Source of the DNA: Biscogniauxia marginata
Lineage: Eukaryota > Ascomycota > Sordariomycetes > Xylariales > Xylariaceae
Direction: 5' to 3'
Assembly: GCA_022695795.1 (NCBI GenBank)
Contig: MU404139.1
Coordinates: 62,001 to 126,000 of the forward strand
DNA length: 64,000 bases
Shown here: in pieces, positions 45,879-58,254 of the stretch
Numbering within the stretch: position 1 is the stretch's first letter
Layout of the letters: each line of letters opens with the position of its first letter
Notes under the pieces: generated by a model
What the model was told of the DNA's origin: nothing
The model's input: the letters and a program-made list of their open reading frames with translations, nothing else
Databases searched by the model: none
Position numbers and translations under genes: made by a program

Positions 45879-48800
45879 TGTCCGAGGCTCATCCGTCGAT
45901 CCCCTATTGACCTAGTCTGACATAACCCCAATAACCGAGCAGCTAAAGTATCTCTTCTACCAGGCTAAGATGAAATAAAAGTAAATTTGATTGATAGATC
46001 ATAAATAACTGGCGTGGAAGGTTATTTATCGATAAAAAGAGCAAAGGATTGCATACTTCTGCAACCCTTGGGTGAACAAGGAAGGAGACTGACGAGAGAG
46101 CGGCCTGGAGAGGACGAATACTACCCCTCAGTCCTTGTACACACCAACATGTACAACTTTATACTTTATCTTCAATATAGCGGAGCTTTTCTCTCTCAAG
46201 TTTTGTAAGACGAAATGATAACCGGGGTATATGAGTGGCTGGTTACCCCGGATAGCACGTAGCACACTCAGCAATAAAACCAGTTGGGTAATAATTCAGT
46301 CTCAGCCTGCCTTTCATGGCCCCCAATACATATGTATGTTGGTGGCTTTAACCAGTCAGAAGAGACAAACACATTACTGGGTTGCATTCTAGTTATGACC
46401 TTGCATTAGCCACTTCTTGGTGTATCCGGCCTCGACCATCATCGGTATGAAGCAATATAGCGATAAATCGATTAATACAGCCTAGGCCCCCAATACCCGA
46501 TCCGCCTACTGCAAAGCAACAAAATTGATGGTGGCACAGGAGTCTTATTGGTGACAAATTCAATATTTTCATTATTACCCCATGTCATCTCGATGCATAC
46601 CCTCTTATATATAGGAAAGCCGACCTTAACTTAGAACCCGCCATTTTACATAGGTAAAACAAGCCGCTACGTGCACCTTATTCTATCTCTTATGCACCCT
46701 TAATGCGCGTGTACATATCAAATCACTTGCGGTCATGACCGAATCCTGGAGGTAGTTACACTTACGCCTCTACTGGGAAAAAGAGTCTGAATCACTTTGA
46801 GATAAGTCTCGAATTATAATCCTTTCGTGCTGTTTCTTATAATAAAGAGATTGAGTTTAAACTACGAATAGACAATAAATGCTGTCATACACTACATATA
46901 ATATTAGGAACTCAGTGAAGTACACTTAGGAATACAAAACAATCGGCACGACGGCCTCTGCTGACACATAGTGGCCGTGCTGCAGTTACGGTTGCGGCTC
47001 TGGGCTTTCTCGTCCTTATTCGAAGGATGTTATCTCCACTTACCTATCCCATTTCCTTACAGGCACCTCATACCAGAATATAAGCCTGTGGTTCTCTTTG
47101 GTGTTACCGGCATCTATTCTACGTTAAGGACCAAAATCGACCCTTAAGGTTTATTTAAACCTCGGCTCGTCTAGTATCGCGAAGACTATATAAGCCCTAA
47201 TTGCCATAAGCAATTAGCAGCGTCGCGCTTGCGACATATTGAATTTTCTCTTACCTTTCTATTTTTTCCCATTAGTCTTGCTGTTACATAGCGTTGTAAA
47301 TCGGGACGAGATTGCTTAGCACACTGCTAACTCGGCGCTTCCTGCGCAATGTTTCTTAGCTCCGTTTAGGTATTCAAGGAAAAGCAGGAAACAGAGTGAA
47401 GGCACTTTGGCAAATGCTCGATATGAGGGATCGATGATGTGCTTTTTCTTGTTAAAGAGAACTGAAGAGACAGAAAAGCTCTATTATCTCTTAACATTTT
47501 TGATGTTGAAATATAAGCCTCACTAAGCCAAGGCGCATAACACTTCTTTTTCTATAAAACAACATTCTACACTCGGCTCGCCTCTGCTAAAATATGTTTT
47601 TCTATGAAAATTCGCTCACACATTTTCGCCCTGGGCATTGCCGATGTGTTGGTATCCAGTTTTTCGAGATGAGAAGAAGATATGAGGATAGGATCAGGTG
47701 TATTAGTTCCAGGTGAGTCTAGGATACAGATGGGCTTCGCCGATCTACACACGCACACGCACACGCACACACATTATATACAGGAGACTAGGGGTTGTAT
47801 GCCCCGTATTTTAACACAGTTGTGCACTGTGGCCTTAGAAGGGGAAAATAAAGAGGTCCCTAGCCGGGGGGCTCATCCACGTTGTCGAACTTTCCCCAGA
47901 TATTCTCAAACGTAGGCCAGTCATTATTCTGATAACTCAAAGCTTATCCATAATGGGGAAGAAGTAAATGTACCGGGGTTCAGGTAATCTAAACTGAATT
48001 TTGATAAATTCTTAGATGAACTGAATGTCGTTGACACAGCCTTGCAGGTTACTTAGAGATACGATATCACTTTTTTCGAACTTTCTTAATCTATTATTGA
48101 AATGTCAACTCTAACCTTAACTTAGGAAAGGCAAGCTTTTCCAATCAAGTTTACTGCTAATAGATAGATAGGCTTCAAATCAGACAAGAACCCGGAATGC
48201 GGCGAAAACTTGAACTTGTCGGATTAGAATACTGTTTTAAAACCATGATTTAGCGACTGATACGCCACCGAGATAGATATGATAGCTTACAAGGTATCCT
48301 ACACTGACGAAACACCGTCTGCCTGAGCATCGGTCAGGCTAGTTTTTCTTACGAAGCCGGCCTGGACCTACATCACGAAGAGCCGTATGACTGAGTATGT
48401 GACAAATGCCGAAAGCACTGCACAACCACAAATTGATTAGCCCATTGTCCAACAGTGAACGTGATTATAGAGGTTGGATGCAGTATGTAACTAGCTCTTC
48501 CACTGGTAAGGGGGTAAGCAAGATGTAAGTATGAAATACACAGAGAGAAAAAGAAGACTCTAGCCTCCGCTAAAGTAGGACAACAGAAACAAAATATATG
48601 CACAACCCTGCCGTAGATAATATTGCCTGTTGATACTTATTAGGTAGGCAGTCAAAGTTCATGATGAAGTTACATACTATTGGACTATCGGAAACTTTCA
48701 TTTATGCGTAGCCTAGAAATTCCTGCTGGAGTATAAACTCATTTGGCCTTTCTTATTCTACATACTTTAACTGAAGACTGCACCTGAGAGTTAACTTGGC

Positions 48801-49603
48801 CAAAATGTATTGGTGTTCTCACGACAAAGCTGGGATGGAGGTTTCCGAATGCTACGCTTCGATTCTTGGAAATGTTGGGTAGCACGAATGACTTGTTGCA
48901 CTTTCAAACCGCATAGACCATCACTCAATGTTCGTGTGATTGCGTATGCCTGCTCGTATGATAGATGTGATTCGGGTTAGATACTGAGCAGACCCATGTC
49001 CAAACTCGAGTCCCACGGCACTTGCCTATTAACAGATTGAAGCACAATGCAGTCCCATACAGCCCCCTTTAACCATTGGTCTTTCACGCTCAGGAAATAG
49101 ACATGGCCGGTTGGTCAGTCAGACCGAGACAGTTCAGCTTGCAGATGCATAATGAACTATGGCAACTATCCACGAGCGAACGAAGGAGGTCCCATATTGT
49201 GGGGTCATGTACAGAGATATCCAGCCTGCAGAACGTATCATTCGATTAATTTCTATGTCGGTTGCTGGTTGGTCCTTGTTAATGTGACGGTGGTATTGGT
49301 CACCGAGTTGATGTGCATCTACAAGCAGGCTGAAGTATTTCGCATTCCCGCGTTCTTTTTTTGATAGGTAGCCTTGCCTTGGATGCTACAGAAAGTTGGC
49401 AATGGCAACTGTAGCTAATATATCATTCTGTTGTAAGCAAAAGCGACGCCACTAATTACACTACTGCATCAGCGCCTATATGCGTGGCTAGTCAGTGGTA
49501 TGCAACACATTCTTTCAGTGCCACTTAGAGTAGATCTCAAAAGCTGAATACTGCAACCTTGGGCAACAGTTTGCGTCATAGTGATTGACTTAGAATACAA
49601 GAC
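45879..49603. other. Gene-poor 3.7-kb region
   Basis: Starts with the DUF3433 promoter. No ORF above about 80 codons and no domain is seen on either strand. A CA/CG dinucleotide microsatellite lies at about 47746-47773. Much of it is AT-rich and TpA-rich, as in old decayed repeats, but no intact element or terminal repeat is seen. Confidence 0.55.
47746..47773. repeat. CA/CG dinucleotide microsatellite
   Basis: Alternating CACACG and CACA units in a gene-poor region; purine-pyrimidine alternation throughout. Confidence 0.85.
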
Positions 49604-50383
49604 ATGGGCCCTAAAGTACGGTTTCTGTTGTGCTAAGGACTGAGACTGCCGTGTGGCTTTCCAAGATCTTTATATATATAAAGGATCACTTTTTCTTCAC
49701 AGGGGCCTGTCCCTACTCTTTTATTGAAGTGAGGTATCAAGATATATCACTTGAAATAGGCTTGACTTTAGGGCACTGAAGAGCTATCTATAATACGAAT
49801 TTAGGCCTCAGACTTTCGCCTCACCTCTGTGATCGACTCCGTGCCATTTCCAAACCTTTACATTATAGTGGACAAGATTGTCTACGTCGCGCGGGGCGAT
49901 CTCTCGTCGACAGACCGGAAAGTTGCGCGTAACATCAACAACAACAATGGATTGCTTCGTGTCAACACTTTCCCAAACGACGACGATCAACGGGCAGCTG
50001 CAAGAGATGTATTGGAAAGAGTGTTTGAGACTGGCGAGAGCACCCATGCGATCTTGCTATTTGACCGAGAGCGCGACGCCAGGGACCGCATCGGCGAAAT
50101 GGAATGGGCAGATACACGCATCCTAGAGGTGAACCTTACCGGACACCTATACCGAGAGCTACGATCATTCGTACAGGAGGTTCAGTACACCGGCGCACTG
50201 CCTCGGATAGACGGACACGCCTTCCTCGTTTTCCGCCGCCTTATTTACGAGCCTGAAACGAAGGAAGAAAAAGTGAATAATAAGGCTAGGAAAGACGCAG
50301 AGAAAGCTCAGAAAGCCCTAGACCGCCAAGAGAAGAATGCTGCTAAGGCTGGAGCAGTATCCCTTGAGAAACGGCCCCGCTGA
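49604..50383 (+). CDS. Hypothetical protein with Lys/Ala-rich tail, uncertain 5' end
   Basis: An open frame runs from 49805 to the TGA at 50381-50383 without an early ATG. A possible first exon is ATGGGCCCTAAA at 49604-49615, followed by gtacgg and an acceptor ending at 49804 (atttag); this would give MGPK-ASDFRLTSVIDSVPF and a product of about 196 aa. The visible protein has a mixed alpha/beta-looking part (PNLYIIVDKIVYVARGD, STHAILLFDRERDARDR, GHAFLVFRRLIYE) and a charged helical tail (ARKDAEKAQKALDRQEKN). I do not recognise it. It is the only long frame within several kb of gene-poor DNA, and could be an orphan gene or the last exon of a degraded one. Confidence 0.35.
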
Positions 50384-51222
50384 TGTGAGTAAATAATTCT
50401 TAGCGGGCATCAATTTTTCGCTGTGAGCCTTAGTACTAAGTCGTATGAGTTTTATATGGCTTCACTCTCTCTTCAGGGGCCTGCCGTGACTACTATTCCT
50501 CTCAGGTGCGATTATAAGGTCTAATATTAAGTTGAGTTTCAGATGATAGATGGAAAGTTTGCTGGTCTGGTCCGAAGGAATCTATCTAGGTTGATGACTA
50601 TTGAGATTGTTAAACAAACCTCCTAGGCGTACATGTCGGTAATACAGGTTGAATTCGATAGGTATGACGGTAGAAATGTGTCATGACTTTTACGGAATAT
50701 AAGGAACTGTTTCTTATACTACTTATGCGAGTGATCCTTTCTATCTGGCATCAGGAGATCCTCGCCAGAAATCGGCTAAATCACACTCGTGTTCGAGCTG
50801 TCAAGTCTTTCAGAGTAATAGAACCTTCCATTTCGTGATAATGTTTAGACTCGTCGTATATTTATGTGCAGCAGCAGAAAACATTTTTACAATTAGCCCG
50901 ATTGAGCGATCGCTTTAGACGCCATCTCCAGAACTCGCGCGGTATGAAGGATGCTTATTTTGGGCCTGCTTAACTTATAGCCTTGAAGTCATCTTATGCC
51001 GCATAGGTACCTAGGCATAATATTCATGCAAAAAAAAGACGAAGGGCTTCAGGTATCCTCTGAGATAAGGGGTTCCTCATCATGAAGCTTATCCCTGCAC
51101 TTGTTCCATGTCGACTTGAGTAGTAAACAGTATACTAGTAGACCATCACATTTACCCTGCGGCCAAGAATAAAGAACCTGTAGTGGCCAAGTGATTGCCT
51201 CAACCTGTAAACGTACTCGCGA
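50384..51222. other. Intergenic region
   Basis: About 840 bp of AT-rich sequence between the hypothetical ORF and the small membrane protein gene. No coding or RNA signal is supported. Confidence 0.5.
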
Positions 51223-51821
51223 TTAGAACATAGTCGGAGACGCGCCGGCCTCCAGCCTAGCCGCCTCCTGTCTCAGATAATCAGCCTTGAACTTTCGGTA
51301 CGCATTCATGATTCTCTTCTCCCTCGCCGGATCGTTGCTGACCAGTCTAGACGCTGACCACGTTCCCAGGAGGAGGCCAAGCTCGCCGCCGAGGACCGTC
51401 CCGCCGAGGCCGAAGAAGAAGTAAGTGGCGATATCCCCAGATTTGCTGGGTTGCAGGAGGGGTGTGATGTCCGGGGCGAGCTCTGCCGCCCAGGTCAGCC
51501 ACCGCGTGAACTCGGCCTCTCCGAGTGGTGAATCATCGGCGACTTACCTTGCCTTCCGTCACTGAAGACCATGTGCGTCGGCTTCTCAGCGGTGCGGAAC
51601 GCCCTGAACACGTCGGCGCGCACTCGTCTCAACTTGATCGCTGCGTAGACCCCGAGACCCAAACCGACGAGAGTCCCGACGGTGGTAGGTCGCGTGATTC
51701 TATTTGAGGCCTTCACGAGCACATCGCGATCTGAGGACTCCAAGTCGTGTTGCAGGTGCTGCTCGGCGAGTCTATTGAGTTCCTCTTGGCGTTCGGACCT
51801 GCGGAAGGCGGCGAAGGACAT
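51223..51821 (-). CDS. Small conserved fungal membrane protein, 177 aa
   Basis: Two exons: 51821-51548 and 51482-51223, total 534 nt; the intron is GT-AG (CAAG/gtaagt ... ggcag/AGCTCGCC) and gives SDGRQ-ELAPDITPLL. The N-terminus is helical and charged (FRRSERQEELNRLAEQHLQ). Two hydrophobic Gly-rich segments follow: TTVGTLVGLGLGVYAAI (about 47-63) and, after the splice, ATYFFFGLGGTVLGGELGLLLG (about 113-133). The C-terminus is charged and helical (EKRIMNAYRKFKADYLRQEA). Glycine-rich helices with GxxxG spacing are typical of small mitochondrial membrane proteins, but no name or function is recognised. The pattern resembles proteins present in many ascomycetes. Confidence 0.75.
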
Positions 51822-54800
51822 GGTGAGTAATTTTTTCTTTTTCCGTTTCCTTTTCCTTTTCCTTTCTCTTTTTACATGCAGTCCGTGTTCTTCCTATTAC
51901 GTCTAGGAGGGTGCCCGAGACGAAGCAGGTCCTTGACTGCCTAGGTCTGATTGATCAATCCGGAGGAATTGTTTTATGTATAGTAAGTAGAATTGAGTTG
52001 AGTTATGTTAGGTACCTAGAGAATCTACCTACCTACATGTAGGTACCTGGGTACTTAAACCTAAATATCGGGCACTGATGTGTGTTTGTTACTGACGTCG
52101 ACTTGCGCGAATGACATCACTATAAGAGAGGAATGGTCAGTTCCAATATGCCACAGCCGTATTTCGCATCCATTGCTTAGGTAATGAAGTAAGTAGATTT
52201 AGGTACCTGCGAGTAATAGACATACCAGTTAAGGAGAGGGGAGCAGACGAGTGACATCACCGTTACTTTGAAGTGGTTCTTAGTCATCTTTCTTACCTAG
52301 GTATTTACCCCTCCTAAAATCAATTCCGCGACGCCAATTCTTGTCTCCCTCTTCCCTCCCTCCTTTCTCCCCCCCTTTTTTATGCCAGTTCGATTAGTGA
52401 TAACCTTAAAACCTACATCACACTGGATGCAACAAACTATACCTACCAGGTAACCTGAGGTACCTAAGTTACTGTTTCAATATCAACAATCTGACTCTCG
52501 ATATAGCCACCTTTTTATTGACAGGGTAAATGACTTACCTGCGCTCCGGGGTTACCTAGCCTTAGGTGAGATTTCAAATGGACCTTACAACACGGGGATG
52601 CAATATATCGGGATGAATGAATAAATGCTTGAGCTCTGGAATAATTGGATTGTTCTATCGGATATCCCGGTATTCCATTGCTTGTAAGTGCATGAATCAC
52701 ACGTGTACAAGTTGGCTCTGTCAGCTCCAATCGGCTGTTGTTCTCATGCCGTGATCGTTTGGAAGGTTAGCGTACTTATTTTCTACTCTTCTTCCCTCTT
52801 CCCTTTTGAAGCCCGTGGCTTAAAGATGAGGGCGTCGGCTTGACTTTCCCAGGATGATGATAAATTTCTTTTATATGCCTGCTTTGCCTGATCATCAATG
52901 ATGACCTACTATAACACTGAATTAATCTCTGACTAGTGCTTCTTACCCCTCCTTTTTTTTCTCCCCTCGCGACGTGCTAGAGAGTAGCTGACTCTGTCGT
53001 CAGCATGGCGTCCGTATCTAGCACTTCGAATCCGTTCTACATCTAGTGCAGGGTAAGTGTCGTTGTGAGTGCATCCAAGCACTATCTCTAACCAATTATG
53101 TTGGTTGGTAAATTATTAGACTGTTCACTGATGTATCGCTTTCGCCTAGAAGCCACAAATATACGTGGGACGGTATTTTGAATCTTGCGAAATTGGGTTG
53201 GGCCGAGCACAGCTAGAGTTCCAACGCCTCTTCATCTCAAGCGAACGCTGTCCGAGTAGACGGCAATTAAGAAGACTATCATTGGTTCTTCTTGCCCTGC
53301 CGTGCACCAGGAACGAATGTCGTGTCAGGCCGGAATGTCCAAGGCAGTCAAAGTAATGGCTTCGGGTTTCGAGACCATCGGCTGGTTCGGGATGAGAGAC
53401 GATTGTTTAAGGTGAGTTGTCATCTCAAGACATAAATATGGACAACTTGTCTTGGATAGTTAGGGCAACTGTGATATTGGGTGGCGTGAGACATGCGAGA
53501 AGATACTTCCAGGACTGCGTAAGCCAATTTAGGACATCTGCGACTGAAAAATGCCGAAGTGGTCGTAAGTGCTTTGACGTGGAGAAAATGCCTACGCCAT
53601 GTCGAACGTGCTGCCGGTATCTATATATCTAAATGTAAATGAGAATGCCCCGCCAGAAAATTCCATGACCTGTTCATTGTTTACGGACAAAGATGTAAAA
53701 CTTAGTGGTGCGTCAATAATGTCTTAAGCCACGCAGGTAAATCGTATAGTTCCCTACCTCATTGACTTCCTAGCAAGCCACTTCATTACCTCCCTTGCCG
53801 AACTGAAGTTATCGGGTTATGACACTAGAGTCAGTCGACTGTATCCAGCACATTCTACCTTCATCGTGATGCTGATCCTGTAGTTAATGTGGTGGAAGGG
53901 TCGATAAAAATAGTCTTTATCTCACCCCTGCTCAATAATGCACCTTATATGTATGTATGCGTATTCGCGATCAGAATTTAGTCAGATGACATGCTACCGA
54001 ACAGGGCTTAGCATTCGATGCTAACGTTGATAAGTACTACTCAGCTTGCACTTCCTCTCTAGATGTTCTAGTGGTTTATTTAACTGTCGGTGAAGCCACC
54101 TGTAAGCATAAGATGTTGTGCAACGAAAGAGTATATTTTAAGATGCTTGTCGGTTTTTGGTTGCTTACACCATCTCAATATTTTAACCAACGACTTGGGT
54201 ATCTTACCTATCCCAACTTTATGGACTATCTTTAACAAAATGTGATTTTGAGAAAACCTTAGTCTTCTTTTTAGTGAGTATGGTATGGTATACTGTTGGG
54301 TGTAATAAGGCTGAGGAAGTTCAACTGCCACGGAACATGGCGGGTGCGATTTATCTGCCTAATAGCCTACTTTGCCGCGCAAGATGTTGCTTACCGGAAG
54401 TGCCACAGGTAACACAGTCCAGGATCGACCCTAGATGCGATTCAGCTCAGCCTTACGGAAATACTTCCCCGTTGCAGCTTTCTCATTGGTGTATGTACGT
54501 CACTATCCTCTACCGAGATTGGGCAGCCTAGGGCTGTCTGACCACCATCTTCTACCTGAGCCGAAGAGTATGACTAGCCTCACGTCTGAACCGTTCTGAC
54601 GGGTTCGCCTATAACTGCACGTATATTTTTCAAGTCACGAGCGACGCCATTACCTTCAGCCGTACATGCTAGCGGCATCTATTAGTTGGCCACGAGACTT
54701 ACTATTCGTGGATATATCTCCTCGTATTAATCAGAGACTCGAGCCGCATGTTACACGTCCTACCGTTAGTAACGTGGATAAATATATCATCCCAACTACA

Positions 54801-55550
54801 CTAACAGAGACGGTTTCCTGTCACTGCATAGGGTGACTCAGAGGGACCCTTTTCTCCTTTGTTCCCTGAGACATTAGGGTAAAGCCTCCTAATGTCCTGG
54901 ATTTGAAACCATGGAATATCAATGATTCTCTAACGCCTAGGATTTCAAGAAAGTCCGGATTCCTACCTCCTGATATCCCTGAGACCCTTGCTAGAGAGTT
55001 ACTTGAAGCCACCGCATCATGTATTTGAGGCGCTTAGCATAATATTCTAGTCTCGTTGATCTGATCGAGCTGAATTGGTCTCTCACCGTGCTTAGTATTA
55101 GTATCCCTGTAACACTTGAGAGAAAATAGCTGCCTGCTCTTCCATTCTACGTTACACGACGCCCTTATTTGTCCATTGTTCGTCATCTACTAATCACGAT
55201 CCCTGATCAACCACACAGTGAGTTCCTCCAGGAGCACTGGATGAGTGGCTTATACGCGCCACCCCACTTACGTCTGTCGGTGGCTTTAGTCAGATAGCCT
55301 AATATTTCTCCATATTTGCCTGAAGAATTCTGTAAAAGACACAACGAGGCGCACGATTTGTAAGATGATCAGACACTAGTTGCACCGGCAGGTGGCCGAT
55401 AATAAGCATAGGAAGCGATGCCTCTATTTCGTGTACCAAGCCATAAGTGATTTAAGTATAAGAATTTGCCATCTAACTATCTAGCGATGTTTGGAGGTCA
55501 CTCCGTTTCCCAAGACTCTTCCTATACCTTTCAGAAGAGTACATCTGAAA
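51822..55550. other. Gene-poor 3.7-kb region
   Basis: Begins with the promoter of the small membrane protein (a T/C-rich tract at about 51831-51873 that reads purine-rich on its sense strand). TAGGTACC/ACCTACC motifs recur at about 52009-52060, 52198-52208 and 52436-52464. ORFs are short and unrelated to known domains. The stretch just before 55551 should hold the laccase promoter. I see no gene. Confidence 0.55.
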
Positions 55551-57871
55551 ATGGGTTGGCTCAAAGTAACACTTGAGTTTTTCCTTAGTGTCACGCAGCT
55601 CGACACCTTTTCTCCTTTTCTTGGCTTTGACAGCCCACAGAAGCCCCTTACCCCCCCACAGCACGGTGATCTGCTTCCTACTACCCCTGATGTGTATACT
55701 TCTTCAATTGTGTGCCACTATCCTGAATTAGAAACCCAAGGCTGGGAATTCTGCAATACCAATACATCGAGAGACTGCTGGATCCGAAATCCCCGTGAAT
55801 CCCAGCCTTCGTTTACCCAGTTTGACGTTAGAACTGATTGTATGTCTATTAAACATTCTAGCAGGGAAACAGATGGACTTACACATGGATACAGATGAAA
55901 GATCCCACCCCCCAGGCGTGACTCGAGAGGTAACTGAGATCGTCCTCTCCATTATACGGCTGGTGTAGCTGACTATTGACGATTACTAGTACTGGATAGA
56001 AATTGATGAGAATAACGATGTTAGTTTGAACTTCAACATGTCCTTATGTATTTATCACTCTAGATGCTTAATTACTCATTGAAATTAGGTTGCACCTGAT
56101 GGTATCCCAAAGCATCTTGGGAAGTACATCAATGGGACCTACCCTGGGCCAACCCTAGAAGCTTGCTGGGGGGATCAACTTGTCATCCATGTTACAAATC
56201 GCCGAAAAGATAATGGAACAACTATCCACTGGCACGGCATTAGACAGCTCGGGTCAAACGAAATGGACGGTGTCAACGGCATTACCCAGTGTCCCATAGC
56301 TCCTGGGGACACATTCACTTACAACTTCACTGCAGCACAATATGGCCACACTTGGTACCATAGTCACTACTCCGCACAAGTAAGAATAAATCAAATCATC
56401 ACAGTGATTATGCTAAATATAAACTATAGTATCCCGACGGCGTTGCTGCTCCGTTGATCATACACGGACCTAGTAGTCATGAATGGGATGTTGACCTCGG
56501 CCCTATCTTGCTGTCAGATTGGGTCCATGAGACAGCATTCTTGGCCTACGAAGGGGAAATGGATGGTGGTTTCCCTCCCTTCTCAGATAGCATCGTGGTG
56601 AACGGCAAAGGCCATTACAACGACAGCGGCTCGTACTTCAGCACAACTCTTGTCCCAGGGCAAAGAAACTTATTGAGACTCATCAACGGCGCCATTGCAA
56701 CTAGCTTTGTGTTTTCGATTGACGATCATGATTTGATAGTCATCGGCAATGACCTCGTTGCGGTAGAGCCGTTCAAAGTAGAGTCCCTAGTGATTGGCAT
56801 TGGTTAGCACGCCCTGCACTTGACTAGGGGGTTATCATGACTAAACATTTATCTAAACAGGACAACGGTATACGGTGATAGTGGAAGCCAAGAACCAGAC
56901 AAACGGTGACTATTGGATGCGCACTCAGCCCGCCGATGGGTGTTCAGCATTTCCAGCAAACTCCACTATCGATGAAAAAACGGCTATCGTCAGGTACAAT
57001 AGCTCAAGCACTGCGCTACCACAGACGCAGACGCGGGACAAGAACACCACTTGTGCAGACTTAGACCCTAGTCTTCTCAACCCCATCGTGCCTTGGTGTG
57101 TTGACCTACACCCCCAGAATAACATCACCGAAGACACGTTTCATGTCGAGCTGGAGGGCTCACCGAACACTGCCCTCGGGCCACCTGGGTTCCCGTATCC
57201 GCACTGGTATGTGGGATCTCAACCCATGTGGCTTGATTTTTCCAAACCGACCATCTTAAACATCCACGAGTCATTGGGTAACCCGAACTATACTGTTGTC
57301 GAAGGTATGTGTTGAATCCCCTGTGAGAACGAGGAACAGTGATTGTGCTAACGAATAATCCGTAGAGGATTATAGTCGAGGTTTCATCTACCTCATTGTA
57401 GACGCTAGCCGTAACGTTCCAGTGTAAGTCCATGTATCCCTGATCTAACCTCCCCAATAATCAACGGAGTCTCCCTTTAATTAAACTGACGCATTGTGTC
57501 TAAGAACTCACCCTATCCACCTCCACGGCTCCGATTTCGTCGTCCTAGCCCAGAGCGACAAGCCGTGGGACGACCAGACCAGCCCGGAACTCTTTAACTA
57601 CGAGAACCCGCCGCGGCGTGACACGGCCATCCTCCCCGCGGGCGGCTTCCTCGCTATGGCGTTCAAGCCCGACAACCCGGGCGCGTGGCTGCTCCACTGT
57701 CATATCGCCTGGCATGCAAGTTCGGGTTTGGCCCTGCAGATCCTGGTCCGTCCCCACAACATAACCGACCACACGGGAGACCTCGCCGAGACCCAGCGGG
57801 TGTGCGACAACTGGGTAGCCTCGGATCTGTACCCGGTAATGCCCCTCCTGCAAGAAGATTCGGGAATCTGA
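55551..57871 (+). CDS. Secreted laccase (asco-laccase, multicopper oxidase), 628 aa
   Basis: Eight exons: 55551-55839, 55895-55929, 55990-56019, 56089-56379, 56430-56802, 56861-57304, 57366-57423 and 57505-57871; 1887 nt, all GT-AG and in phase. The enzyme oxidises phenols and reduces O2 to water using four coppers. All four copper motifs are present: HWHG (165-168), HSH (209-211), HPIHLHG (509-515) and HCHIAWH (571-577); Cys572 is the T1 ligand and the residue ten positions on (582) is Leu. The protein ends in EDSGI, matching the DSG(I/L/V) C-terminal plug of ascomycete laccases. An N-terminal hydrophobic stretch ([13 protein letters not shown]) is a weak signal peptide. Several N-glycosylation sequons occur. 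Two short exons (35 and 30 nt) encode [24 protein letters not shown], matching the family. The start is the ATG at 55551; an upstream in-frame extension lacks ATG. It is convergent with an MFS exporter. Confidence 0.93.
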
Positions 57872-58254
57872 ACTGTAGGAGTGAAAATATATCTCGAGGT
57901 GGTGTTGGAGCTTGGTTAGCCACGTCCTTTTCCTCCCGAGAGGTCCCGAGAGGGCTCTATCGGGAGAATGAGATCCGGACTTTAACAAGTGTTTGTATTA
58001 ATGTCTTTTCATAGTGACGGGTTTGGTTAAAGATATACATATCTCCTTCATGGTATCACATGAATACCTACCTACTGAGGAACTGTTTGAACTCCTTGAA
58101 TTATCTTTTAGCTTTTATCTTCTCGTGTGCTTCGTTTAATAAGATAAAATAATATGCGATTAAATCATACAATCTCATTTAATAATATTAAACTATGATA
58201 AATCGTAACATCATTAACCTTCCTCATTTTGCCTATCGCTTTCTTTGTTTTAAT
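57872..58254. other. Convergent 3' region of laccase and MFS genes
   Basis: About 380 bp, AT-rich toward 58120-58200, between two convergent stops. It presumably holds both terminators; no gene is seen. Confidence 0.6.

Noticed and set aside
55839..55895. A 22-nt intron option in the laccase (acceptor at the first AG after the donor at 55840)
   Set aside because: Too short for a spliceosomal intron; the later acceptor (intron 55840-55894) gives the family-like [14 protein letters not shown].
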